Assembly (NCBI GenBank): GCA_002778195.1
Contig: PCDI01000009.1
Location: 1,142,725 to 1,206,724, forward strand
Length of the DNA: 64,000 nucleotides
Direction: 5' to 3'
From: Raffaelea ambrosiae
Lineage: Eukaryota > Ascomycota > Sordariomycetes > Ophiostomatales > Ophiostomataceae
Below are positions 10,578 through 20,028 of this stretch, piece by piece. Under the pieces are notes generated by a model. It was not told the DNA's origin, ran no database searches, and worked only from the letters and a program-made list of their open reading frames with translations. Within the stretch, counting starts at the first letter, position 1. Every line of letters starts with the position of its first letter. The translations under genes were made by a program, and so were the position numbers.

Positions 10578-12161
10578 TCACGATCCCGTCACAATCTGCC
10601 ACGGGCGCACGATGCCATCGTCGCCGGTGGACACCAGCATCTCCTCGACGCCGCGGCGGTCGGTGCCCGGGTCGAAGCGGCGGCACCAGGTGACGTTGTT
10701 GATCTCGTAGGGGCCGTGTGCAGTGGCTACCGTGCCGAGAATGCGCCACGTTTTGGCGTGGCCGTGGCCGTTGACGCCATTGACGCCAAGAGTGCCGTTG
10801 ATGGGGCCGTGGCTGTGGCCGTCGTGGTGTCCGTGGGCCTGGGACATGGGCACGTCGCCGTCGAGCTCGGCTGCGGCTTCGGCTTCGCTGGCGGCGGCCC
10901 CGTGGCTGTGCCCTGTCCCGTCGTCGTCCTCCTCCTCCGCTTCCGCCTCGTCCACCTCGCCGTACACGACAATGGTGCCGTCGCTGCCCGTGCTTGCCAC
11001 CAGTCCCGTGCTTCCGCTCCAGGTGGCCGAGTAGATGTCGCGCGTGTGGGCCTTGGGCAGCACGGCCGTGCAGGCCCACTCTTCCCGCAGCGAGCGGCGC
11101 ATCGTGTTGGGCATGCCGCCCATGCTGCGGAACAGGGGTCCGCCTCCCCCCGGGGCCCCCGAGCTTCCGCCCAGCTGCCCCTCCTGCTCGTCTTCCTCCT
11201 CCTGCAGTGTCCACACCCGCAAGGTCTGATCCGCCGACCAGCTCAGCAGGCGCGGGAACTGCTTCCGGTCCGGGTCGGACTCCCACTGGACACCCCAGAC
11301 GGTGCCCTCGTGGCCCTCGAGGACGGCCACGCACACCCACTCGCCGTCGCCGTCCTCGCGCCACAGGCGGATGGTGTTGTCGTAGCTGGTGCTGGCGAGG
11401 ACGTCGAGGCCGTAGTGGCGGCCGCTGCCCGAGCGGCAGCCGGGCACGTCGGGGCACCAGGCGACGGCTTTCACGTCGCCCTCGTGCTCGTTGAGCACAG
11501 CCACGGTCTCCCACTCGTCTTCCTCGTCGCCGCCGACGTCTTCCCAGATCCAGACGGACTTGTCGCGGCTGCACGTGGCCAGGTATTGGCCAGAGGGCGA
11601 GAAGGCGACGCTCTTGATCTCGTGCTCCTGGCCTTCGAGCACGAGCGTGAACTCCCAGCCGTCCTCGTCCTCGTCGTCCTCTTCGCCACTGCCGCCATCG
11701 TCGTCTGCGTCTTCGTCACCCCCCCTCCTCCTCCTCGGAACGTTTGCCACGTCAGTCTCTAGTGGCTCGTCGTCATCGTCTCCAGAAGGTCGTCCTGAAG
11801 GTAGCGGCGTGTTCTGTTCCCAGCGCCACAGCCCGGCCGTCGAGTCGAAGCTGCCGGTCACGAGGCACAGCCTGTGCGGTGGCAGGCCGGGCTTCCATGT
11901 CGCTGATCGCACGGAGCGGCTGTGGCCGCCGGTCAAGGCGCTGTGGGCAGAGAATGTGACGAGGGAGAAGATGGTGACGGACTTGTTGTGGGTGGTGGCC
12001 AGGAGCGGCAGGGTGGGATGGGGCGTGGACGACCAGCCTCGCTGGTACAGATCAGGCTTGAAAGGCGGAAGAGGTCTGATCTCTTGTATTTCGTGTATGC
12101 GCTGTAACTGTGGCGGGTGATTTGGCGCGGCCACAGTGCCCGCGGCTGGCTGGGGGTCCAT
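10578..12161 (-). CDS. CIA1: Cytosolic iron-sulfur assembly protein Cia1 (WD40)
   Basis: WD40 propeller of the CIA targeting complex, which delivers Fe-S clusters to cytosolic and nuclear apoproteins. Single exon of 527 residues from ATG at 12161; the frame is open upstream to 12287, but that part is leader-like. Repeats are recognisable as SVTIFSL, RSVRSATWKPG, HEIKSVAFSPSGQYLATCS, DKSVWIWEDV, GDVKAVAWCPD, NTIRLWRED, QTLRVWTLQE, RDIYSATWSGS and GIVRPWQIV. Yeast Cia1 has 330 residues; the extra length comes from acidic loops between blades (about residues 165-205 and 405-430) and a His/Gly-rich loop at about 440-470 (MSQAHGHHDGHSHG). The gene is divergent from GUT2, about 1.45 kb apart. The acidic insertions are common in filamentous fungi; the His-rich loop is less usual. 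Confidence 0.9.
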   Translation of the reverse strand: MDPQPAAGTVAAPNHPPQLQRIHEIQEIRPLPPFKPDLYQRGWSSTPHPTLPLLATTHNKSVTIFSLVTFSAHSALTGGHSRSVRSATWKPGLPPHRLCLVTGSFDSTAGLWRWEQNTPLPSGRPSGDDDDEPLETDVANVPRRRRGGDEDADDDGGSGEEDDEDEDGWEFTLVLEGQEHEIKSVAFSPSGQYLATCSRDKSVWIWEDVGGDEEDEWETVAVLNEHEGDVKAVAWCPDVPGCRSGSGRHYGLDVLASTSYDNTIRLWREDGDGEWVCVAVLEGHEGTVWGVQWESDPDRKQFPRLLSWSADQTLRVWTLQEEEDEQEGQLGGSSGAPGGGGPLFRSMGGMPNTMRRSLREEWACTAVLPKAHTRDIYSATWSGSTGLVASTGSDGTIVVYGEVDEAEAEEEDDDGTGHSHGAAASEAEAAAELDGDVPMSQAHGHHDGHSHGPINGTLGVNGVNGHGHAKTWRILGTVATAHGPYEINNVTWCRRFDPGTDRRGVEEMLVSTGDDGIVRPWQIVTGS

Positions 12162-13618
12162 GGGGGCAGAAGAGAGGCTGGCAGGCCCAGCTGTGACCGA
12201 GGCGAACAAATTTCCGTCTGTCTCTCGAGTTTCTCTCTCTCTCTCTCTCTCTTTGTTTGACTTGTCAGGGTGTTCCTGTCTTTTCATGAGGCTAAGGCTG
12301 GCGTAGTTACCTTTTGCTTACCTGGGTCTCTTTTTTTTTATTTTTTTCGGGCCTGCTACTTGCAAATAACGTCATAGTATGCTTATAAACCATATGGGCC
12401 CTCTTATCGCCATGGCCTGCTTGTCATTCAGTGGCCAGCGATTGGTGCAGCAGGAGGGGAGGCTGGGCCTTCTAGCCTTCTGGTAATAATACGCGACAAG
12501 GTTGCCATGACTGGCCAGCAGCCCGTACAACTGTACTTGCGCAGAGGCAACAGACTTGCAAACTGCCCCAACGCTTGCAACTGGCCCGACTGCAGCCCGG
12601 CGGCCAGCGGGCTGTTTGGTTTTACCCGCCAAAACGGCCAAAACGGCCGAAACGGCCGCTGGTTTTATCGGCAGATCTACGCTGGGCGGAATGCAGACTG
12701 CGGGAGCGGATACGCAAAAAAGCAAGAGAGTAGTTACTTCGTATATCATGTCGACGTCGCAGTGATGGCGACGCCTTATGATGGCCCGAGATTTTCGCCG
12801 CGCTCCGGGACAGAGATGAGTCAGCGGTGACAACTGGGAAGGGACGACAGACTGTGATTGGAGGAAATTTTCCTGCCGGGCAGCCAAACCGTGGAGAGGT
12901 TTTCGCAGCACTCACAGCTGGGGGTCGCTGGGGCTGGCTGTGCGTTACCGCACTGTCCCCGCCACTGCTCCGAAGGCCGGGGAGAAACCCCACGTTTGCG
13001 CTCGGAAACGGGCAGGAGCGACCGTCTGGCAAAATTGGGGTGTGGGACTTCGCGTACTAGAAGCAGGCAAAAAGAGAAGGAGCAGGAGAGGAGCTGCGCC
13101 AGGAGCTGCCAAAAAGGCAGTGAAAAAAGGAAGCATTGCCGTATAAATAATAAAAATAACAGTGACAAGAGGGAAAAAAAGAGGGCCCCTTTCTCGAATA
13201 GGAGAAACCTGGACCGTCGTCCGAAAGCCGCCGCCCATTGGGCCAAATGTGCCAAATGGCACCAATAAGTGAGCTGCGTCTGCGTTCGCTCTTCGGCCGC
13301 AGCCATTGTGTTTGCCAGCCTGCCCGGCGTGCGTCGTGCTTTTTTCGTGCCTTCCTTCTCCAATCTGTTCTGCGTCGTGTTCCTCTTGCCTTTTTTTTGG
13401 CCTTCTTTCCCCTGCATCCCCCTCGCAGATCGTGTCGTCATCGGCGCCTTCTCCTCACAGCCACTTATACAGCAAGCTTCAGCTGTCTCAGCCGTCCAAT
13501 CAGCGCCGTCCATCCCTGCGACAACACTTGAGACCACGCAGCGTCGCCTGGACACTCGCAATCGAAGGCGCCGTGCGGCTCTTCTTCAACTGACAGATAC
13601 ACTCTCCAACTCCCCAGC
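12162..13618. other. Divergent promoter of CIA1 and GUT2
   Basis: No gene seen. A CT repeat in the CIA1 leader (about 12232-12252 on plus) and a C/T-rich GUT2 leader (13340-13610) flank the core. CCAAT boxes occur in both orientations (about 12860 on minus and 13496 on plus). A short AAAACGGCC repeat lies at about 12633-12660. Confidence 0.55.
13496..13502 (+). promoter_or_regulatory. CCAAT box upstream of GUT2
   Basis: CCAATCA 123 nt before the GUT2 ATG, a common position for the HAP/CBC site of respiratory genes. Function is inferred from the motif and the gene's role. Confidence 0.4.
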
Positions 13619-15769
13619 ATGTCCAGACTCCTGAAGCCCGGCCTTTTCCGCCGCGTCGCCATCACAGCTGGCGCCGGCGCCGCAGCTGGTGGCCTCATAT
13701 GGTACACATACCGTCCGCGGAACATCCCCGGCTTCGAGCCGCCGGCCGTGCCGCCACCCATCTACGGCGCCGACGGCACCTTCAAGCTGCCTCGGTTCCC
13801 ACGCACCAAGCCGCGCGATGAGCACATTGCCGACCTGAAGAAGAGCAGCAGTGCCACAGCCACCGCCGACGAAGTGTACGACATGCTGATCATCGGCGCC
13901 GGCGCAACCGGCGCCGGCGTGGCCCTGGACGCCGCCACGCGCGGTCTCAAGGTGGCCGTGGTCGAGCGCGACGACTTCAGCAGCGGCACCAGCAGCAAGA
14001 GCACCAAGCTGGTGCACGGCGGTGTGCGCTACCTGGAGAAGGCCGTGTGGAACCTCGACTATGCGCAGTACGAGCTGGTCAAGGAGGCACTCAAGGAGCG
14101 CAAGTACTTCTTGCGCACCGCACCGCACCTGAGCATGTGGCTGCCCATCATGCTGCCGCTGGACCGGTGGTGGAAGGTTCCCTACTACTGGGCCGGCACC
14201 AAGTTCTATGACTTCCTCGCCGGCAGCGAGGGCATCGAGTCCTCGTACTTTCTGACCAAGAGCAAGGCCATTGACGCCTTTCCTATGCTCAAGCAGACCG
14301 ACCTGGTCGGCGCACTCGTGTACTACGACGGCGCACACAACGACTCTCGCATGAACGTGTCCATCGCCATGACCGCCGCTCTGTACGGAGCCACCGTTGT
14401 CAACCACATGGAGGTCACCTCGCTGGCGAAAGATGAAAACGGCCGCCTGTGCGGCGCCACCATGCGCGACTGCATCCCCGGCCGCAACGGCGCCAAGACC
14501 GAAGACATTTCCGTGCGCGCCAAGTGCATTGTCAACTGCACTGGCCCCTTCACCGACGGCATCCGCAAGATGGACGACCCCAGCTGTGCCGAGATCGTGG
14601 CGCCCGCGTCCGGCGTGCATGTCATCCTCCCGGGCTACTACAGCCCCGGCAAGATGGGCCTGATCGACCCGTCGACGTCCGACGGCCGCGTTATCTTCTT
14701 CTTGCCATGGCAGGGCAACACCATTGCCGGCACAACCGACGAGCCGGCGGCCATATCCAAGAATCCGCTGCCGGACGAGAAGTCGATCGAGTGGATCCTC
14801 AGCGAGATCAGCCACTACCTGTCGCCAGACATCAACGTGCGCCGTGGCGACGTGCTAGCAGCCTGGGCCGGTCTGCGGCCGCTGGTCAAGGACCCCAAGG
14901 CCAAGAACACGGAGTCGCTGGTGCGCAACCACCTGATCGACATCTCCGACACGGGCCTGCTGACCTGTGCGGGCGGCAAGTGGACCACGTACCGCCAGAT
15001 GGCCGAGGAGTGCGTGGACGCGGCCATCGAGGAGTTCAAGCTGCGGCCGCGGCCGCTGGCCCAGGTGCCGCGCGTCAGCGGCAGCGAGGACGTCGACGAC
15101 GGCGCCCTTCTGGATGGCAGTTGCCAGACACACCAGGTGCGGCTGGTGGGTGCCCATGGCTTCAGCCGGACGCTGTTCATCCACCTGATCCAGCACTTTG
15201 GCGTCGAGACCGAGGTGGCCAAGCATCTGACCGAGAGCTACGGCGACCGCGCCTGGACCGTGGCCGCCCTGTGCAAGCCCACCGAGCAGCGCTTCCCTGC
15301 CCGCGGCGAGCGCATCTCACAGCTGTACCCCTTTGTCGACGGCGAGGTCCGGTACGCCGTGCGCCACGAGCACGCCCAGACGGCCGTCGACGTGCTGGCC
15401 CGCCGCACGCGTCTGGCCTTTTTGAACGCCCAGGCGGCGCTGGAGGCCCTGCCCAAGGTCGTCGACATCATGGCCCAGGAGCTCAAGTGGGACCGTCGGC
15501 GACAGGATGTCGAGTGGAAAGAGAGTAAGTGTATCTTGATAGTCCTCGATTGCCAAACGAATCTGTGGACTTTTGAAACCAATCTTCTTGGACAAGAACT
15601 AACAGCCATCCCAGGCGTGGCCTTCTTGGAGTCCATGGGCCTGCCGCGGCCCATGCTGTCTGCGACACGCACCCAAGTCGAGCTCGGCAAGCTCGACTTC
15701 TCGACTTCGCTGGAATACAAGATGTACTCGCGGCATGACAAGCAGATCGAAGACGAGGCGGCCAACTGA
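13619..15769 (+). CDS. GUT2: Glycerol-3-phosphate dehydrogenase, FAD-dependent, mitochondrial
   Basis: Oxidises sn-glycerol-3-phosphate to dihydroxyacetone phosphate on the outer face of the inner mitochondrial membrane and feeds electrons to ubiquinone. It serves glycerol use and the glycerol-phosphate shuttle. Exons 13619-15524 and 15615-15769 give 686 residues (yeast Gut2 has 649). A basic start and a hydrophobic stretch at about residues 12-30 act as targeting and membrane anchor. The FAD Rossmann motif IIGAGATGAG is at residues 91-100, followed by the family signature STKLVHGGVRYLEKA. Later blocks include TAALYGATVVNHMEV and GGKWTTYRQMAEECVDAA. The junction reads VEWKE-SVAFLESMGLPRP. The 90-nt intron is a multiple of three and has no stop in frame. 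Confidence 0.96.
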   Translation: MSRLLKPGLFRRVAITAGAGAAAGGLIWYTYRPRNIPGFEPPAVPPPIYGADGTFKLPRFPRTKPRDEHIADLKKSSSATATADEVYDMLIIGAGATGAGVALDAATRGLKVAVVERDDFSSGTSSKSTKLVHGGVRYLEKAVWNLDYAQYELVKEALKERKYFLRTAPHLSMWLPIMLPLDRWWKVPYYWAGTKFYDFLAGSEGIESSYFLTKSKAIDAFPMLKQTDLVGALVYYDGAHNDSRMNVSIAMTAALYGATVVNHMEVTSLAKDENGRLCGATMRDCIPGRNGAKTEDISVRAKCIVNCTGPFTDGIRKMDDPSCAEIVAPASGVHVILPGYYSPGKMGLIDPSTSDGRVIFFLPWQGNTIAGTTDEPAAISKNPLPDEKSIEWILSEISHYLSPDINVRRGDVLAAWAGLRPLVKDPKAKNTESLVRNHLIDISDTGLLTCAGGKWTTYRQMAEECVDAAIEEFKLRPRPLAQVPRVSGSEDVDDGALLDGSCQTHQVRLVGAHGFSRTLFIHLIQHFGVETEVAKHLTESYGDRAWTVAALCKPTEQRFPARGERISQLYPFVDGEVRYAVRHEHAQTAVDVLARRTRLAFLNAQAALEALPKVVDIMAQELKWDRRRQDVEWKESKCILIVLDCQTNLWTFETNLLGQELTAIPGVAFLESMGLPRPMLSATRTQVELGKLDFSTSLEYKMYSRHDKQIEDEAAN

Positions 15770-16327
15770 GGCAGGTCACCGAGACATCTCGTCTTGTGAC
15801 CATCAGCAGCATGACGTTCCTCATTCATAGAGCGGAGAATCCGCGTTAAACCTTTTCTTTGCATACCTAGGTCGATGATCCTCGGCAGCATTGCCGGCTT
15901 CATTGTCGGCGACATTCTCCTTGTCGGGCATGTGTATTCTTTTTTTTGTACTTTTTCTAGCAGAGATGGAAAGCGGCAGGCGAGCAACAAGAAGCCTGCA
16001 AGACTGTACATATACTAATAAGCAAGTTCTTGTTCGGAGCCTGGCTCCTTCCTGAATAGTTCGCGAAAGTAGCAGGCAGGTACGACCGTCGTGCCTTCCG
16101 TTCTGTGCTCAGCACACGCCAAACTCCACACACACATTATTGCTACATCGGCCTGGCTCGCTTCTCGACTTCTCTCGCGGCTTTTTTCGCGGCTTCTCTT
16201 TCTCACTGCAACGAAAACCGTCATCTTCCGCTCCTCCTGTCTCCCTCTTTTCTCTCCCCCTCCCCCTCCCGCTCCGTGCCCCTCCTCCGCCAAGCATGCT
16301 TAGACGTTCATCGCTAGACATACAGCC
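15770..16327. other. GUT2 3' flank and C/T-rich leader
   Basis: No gene seen. Positions 16140-16290 are C/T-rich, which suggests the leader of the plus-strand gene that starts at 16328. Confidence 0.5.
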
Positions 16328-17953
16328 ATGCGGTCTCTCGCGTCCGCGACTGCCGGGCCGTCCTCTGCCAACAACACCACAAACCAGACAGACAATGCGA
16401 ACAACACCAACGAGAATCCTGCTTCTTCTGCCGGCAGCCCATCCAAAAAGGAGAGGAGGCTCTCTTCGCACGCTATCTACCGCCACAAGGACTCGTCCGA
16501 GAAAACTCCCAGCACACGAGCCAGCGACGACGATGCGTACATTGCACCGGCCGTGCCCTTCCTGCTGCCTTCGCCCGCCACCTGCACGTCGGACGAGGCC
16601 GAGCTCAACCTCGCCATGGCCCGTCTGGAGACCTGTCTAGAGACGACCCGCCTGCAGAACAGCGTTAAGAACGGCCTGGAAATCTGTCTAGAAAGCCCTC
16701 TGGAGAACCCCCTGGAGAACCCCCTGGAGAGCCCCCTGGAGAGCCCTGTGGAGAACAACCAGATAGATATACACGATGGCGACCCGACAGGCTTGCCGCC
16801 TCTGCCAGCGGTATCGCCAACAACTGGTTGCTCCCGCAAGAAACGGACGACCAGCAGCGCCCAGGACGGGCCCCGGCAACAGCACCACCGTGAAGGCAAC
16901 AACGCTTCACCCAACGGCGGCGGTGCCCACGAGTCCAACGAGTCCCACGAGTCTCGCGACACATCCGACACCATCATCCACACCTTTTGGGACAGTCCGC
17001 AATACGCACTGTCGCCGCACACCAGGTGCTCGCTGCGGGTGCCACCGCCGCTGTCGCGGTCACGCTCAGAATCCCAGCCCATCCTGGCACCGTTAGAGCC
17101 CCGCTACCGTCCCCCTACACGCCGACCAACACCGCCAGGTGTCCCGTCGTACGAGATTGCTTCACAGCGCCCGCTCGAATCGCGGCAGGCGCTGCGGCGG
17201 TGGGGGGGTACAGGAGGCAGAGGAGAGGGCATCCACCGGAGCCGGCGGAGAGGGCGGTCTGCTTCACCGGACATACTGGGCCTGGGCCATCGGGCGTCTC
17301 GATAGCATCGGCGGCAACACCGACAGGAAGTACAACATCAGCAGCAGCAGAACTCTGGCCGCTATTGCAACCACCCGCTCACGCCTACCGCATCACAGGG
17401 AAGACGTCACCATTTCCACCGTCCTCATCACAACCTCTACCACCACCAGCACAGCCACCTCCGCCGCCACCACGGCAGCTACGCATCGACATACACTGCT
17501 CCGCCCGTCTGGCGTCCACCCGTGAGCCAACACTCGATCTCCAATCACCCCTACTTTCACGGCATGCCCCCTCCACGGTCGCCCCAGGGCAGTGAATCGC
17601 AGCGGCAGGTGAATGCCACGACCCGGGGGGGCGGAGGCGCCGGACGGGCGGCGACCATATCGGCGGCAGCGGCTGCCGAAACAGAGGCCAGAGGCGGGCG
17701 AGCTGCACGAGCAGTGACGTTGGACGACTACGCGTTTCTCGAGTCTGCACAGGCATCTAGGACTGGTGCTGGAAGAGGAAGAGGAGTGGGAGAGTGCGAA
17801 AACGGTCCACCAGGCGGACCAGAGAACAAGTCCAGATCGCCTTCGGAGATCATGTGCATGGCCTGCTGCATGCCGGTGTACCTTTGCTGGCGTGTCAAGA
17901 AGAGGAAGGATAACAAGAAGCAGCAGGCGCGCGACGGAGCCGCACTAATGTAG
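16328..17953 (+). CDS. Low-complexity protein, frame broken by one TAG
   Basis: I do not recognise this protein. The frame from ATG 16328 is open for 325 codons to TAG at 17303-17305, and the same frame is then open for 215 more codons to the stop at 17951-17953. The first part is Ser/Asn/Pro-rich with a four-residue repeat (PLEN/PLES) at about residues 123-143. The part after the TAG is His/Gln-rich, then ends in a cysteine-rich hydrophobic patch (MCMACCMPVYLCW) followed by RVKKRK. Codons on both sides end mostly in C or G, so both sides look coding. CAG to TAG would be a single change. I found no good splice donor that removes the TAG and keeps frame. A sequencing error, a recent null allele or stop readthrough are all possible. 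Confidence 0.5.
16696..16755 (+). repeat. 12-nt coding tandem repeat, five copies
   Basis: The unit CCCCCTGGAGAR occurs five times with a few changes and encodes repeated PLEN/PLES. It lies inside the low-complexity reading frame and keeps frame. Confidence 0.85.
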
Positions 17954-18786
17954 CCTGCTCCGGTCTTCTTGTAGAACCTCTTTTGTAGAACTTCTTATTG
18001 GTCTTTTTTTGTCTTGTATCGACCCTCACTTGGCACATGTCCTTTGACACACGCAGAGACGAACGGTATCACCTCTGGTCACCAGCAGTATTCATCGCGT
18101 AGCATACACTAGGTAACGTTAGATATCATAATTCGTTGTATCAACTTTGCTCATATGCTGCTGGGCACGGAAGGAGATGTGATCTTTTATGAACTCTTGT
18201 GATGTTAACTGGAATATTGCTTTTGGCGCCGTCCTGTCCCATGTGGTATTTCCCTTTCCATTGTTATTTTTTGTAGCTGGATTATATTTTTTTACTATTT
18301 CCTGTTTTCCTTTTCGTTCGTGAACCGGAAAAAACCAGGCCCAAATTCCAGTCATCTCTGAGAACCACTCTCTATGGCCCAGACTCCGAACAATGCAGAA
18401 ACCCCATGCTCCTTTGCTGCTCCCATGCAAATGAATAGTAGACAGGTCATGAGTAGTGAAGAAAACGAGGGCAACAAACAAACAAACAAAAAGGAGAAAT
18501 AGGTATAGAGAAAACAATATAGAGAGAAGAGCCTTGGCTGAAAAGGAAAGAAAAAAATGCTGACATGTAACTCCGACCAGGAAACCAGACACCAAATATT
18601 AATAATAAAAAACATGAAAATCAAAAAACTCCGTCTATGGTATGGTACTTTTTCTCTCCCAGGATGAAGAGCGACTGAAAATGTTGTAGAAAAGCGTCTG
18701 CGGTATATGGGAATAAATAGAGCGAGGAGGGTGAAAAAAAAGGTGTGATAGATGAAGGATGTTGGGTGGGAAGAAATAGGCCTCTG
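17954..18786. other. Convergent 3' regions, AT-rich
   Basis: AT-rich sequence with T runs and AATAAA-like motifs. It lies between the ends of the plus-strand low-complexity frame and the minus-strand RGS locus. No gene seen. Confidence 0.55.
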
Positions 18787-20019
18787 CTAAATACGGCCAG
18801 TTTCGCGCACTGCCGAGTAGTTCAGTGCAGCAGCCAGTACTTGAAGAGAGTCGACCGGCTGCTGTGCGGCTCTCACTGTGGGCGGCAGCTGAAGTGGATT
18901 GCCCAGGTTTCGAGGATCCCGGCTGCCGCTAGCGCTGTGGCTGCTCTTGCTGCTACTCTTGTTACTGTTGAAGACTCGATGGAAGAAATTGCGGCGGCGG
19001 CCCCCGGGTCGGCGGAATTGACCGTGCGGGTGGTCAACGCACAGGCTGCTCTTGCCAATGCTGTGGCACGAGCTGTCGGCCTCGGTCGCCATTGAGCACC
19101 GGGCGGAGGTAATCTTGCGCTCGAGCCCAGCCTCCCAGCCGTAGGTGTCATCCTCGGTGGTGGTGGTGGTAGTCAGATGCGACAGGGTGTCCGAGTCGAT
19201 GAACGTCGACGTGGTGTCATCGTCGTAGTCGACGAAGCTGGACCGGCGGCTACTATCGTCCGTTTCCGAGGTGCCGAGCTGGTTAGAAAAGTCTGTGAGG
19301 GGATGGACTGGCAGAATGGACACCCCACGAATCGATTGTGTGGGTGTACGGCCTCCCGTACTGCCTTCTGCGCCGCTATCATGCAGACCAGCAAACATGC
19401 TCTCATCATCACTAGAGAGCGGGGTGCCAGAAATCGTGTATGCCTCGGAGGAGGCAATAGATTCGCAGATGGATTCGCAGACCGAGAAGCGATAGTCATC
19501 GCAGCGGCAGTCTTGGTCTCGGGCTCGGTGTTGGGTATATTCATGGCCTCGGCCTTTTGCGGCCGTGTCGTTCCGCGATACTCCTATTGGGATTGGGCGT
19601 GCACATTGTACATCGCTGTCAACACTGGAACCGCCATAGCCACGGTCACCAAAAGCATCACCATCGCTGCTGCGACGAAGAAGTGTGTTGTCCACGCGCG
19701 TCTCCGCCGTCTCTGCTGCTGCTGTTGTTTCTGCTGCTGCTGCTGCTGTTGGTGTAACAGTGACAATCGGCTCTTCCTTAATGTCAATGCCGCCAAGGCC
19801 GCTGAAATCGGCATCAGTAGGGCCGATATCAGCAACCGAGTCGTAGGCGGTACTGTTCAGAGCGACAGCAGAATCGATGTTTGCAGCAGTGCAGACAGCG
19901 GCGGTGTTGACTGGAGGCATGGCAGCGACAGCAGTGACGGGGACAGTGGTGGTGGCAGTGGTGATAGTGGCAGCTGTGGCAATGGAGGCAGTGGAGGAGT
20001 TTCGGGTTTGCGACACGAC
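18787..20019 (-). CDS. Probable C-terminal extension of the RGS protein
   Basis: This 410-codon open frame lies in exactly the same frame as the RGS gene and begins right after its TGA (20031-20029). There is no ATG near its start; the first is about 32 codons in. It is Ser/Thr/Ala-rich and acidic, with a basophilic-kinase-like site (RRSSFVDYDDD) and a basic segment (GRRRNFFHRVFNSNK). A 54-nt intron at 20073-20020 (weak donor GTCACG, CTTAT branch, CAG acceptor) would remove the TGA and join the frames in phase, giving an 811-residue protein. TGA readthrough or a separate gene with an internal ATG are the alternatives. No known domain was recognised. Confidence 0.4.
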   Translation of the reverse strand, partial: VVSQTRNSSTASIATAATITTATTTVPVTAVAAMPPVNTAAVCTAANIDSAVALNSTAYDSVADIGPTDADFSGLGGIDIKEEPIVTVTPTAAAAAETTAAAETAETRVDNTLLRRSSDGDAFGDRGYGGSSVDSDVQCARPIPIGVSRNDTAAKGRGHEYTQHRARDQDCRCDDYRFSVCESICESIASSEAYTISGTPLSSDDESMFAGLHDSGAEGSTGGRTPTQSIRGVSILPVHPLTDFSNQLGTSETDDSSRRSSFVDYDDDTTSTFIDSDTLSHLTTTTTTEDDTYGWEAGLERKITSARCSMATEADSSCHSIGKSSLCVDHPHGQFRRPGGRRRNFFHRVFNSNKSSSKSSHSASGSRDPRNLGNPLQLPPTVRAAQQPVDSLQVLAAALNYSAVRETGRI

Positions 20020-20028
20020 CTGGAACCC

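Noticed and set aside
12162..12287. 42-residue N-terminal extension of Cia1
   Set aside because: It covers a CT repeat (RERERE in translation) typical of the leader; the ATG at 12161 is better placed.
13586..14815. 409-codon antisense frame over GUT2
   Set aside because: No domain, Gly/Val/His-rich shadow of a highly biased gene.
10578..15769. CIA1 and GUT2 as a co-regulated Fe-S/respiration pair
   Set aside because: They are divergent but 1.45 kb apart and Gut2 is a flavoenzyme without Fe-S clusters; proximity alone is weak evidence.
16987..17595. Alternative plus-strand frame with Pro runs (PPPPPP) after 17400
   Set aside because: It could be coding in principle, but the frame continuous with 16328 has better C-ending codon use and a sensible C-terminus.
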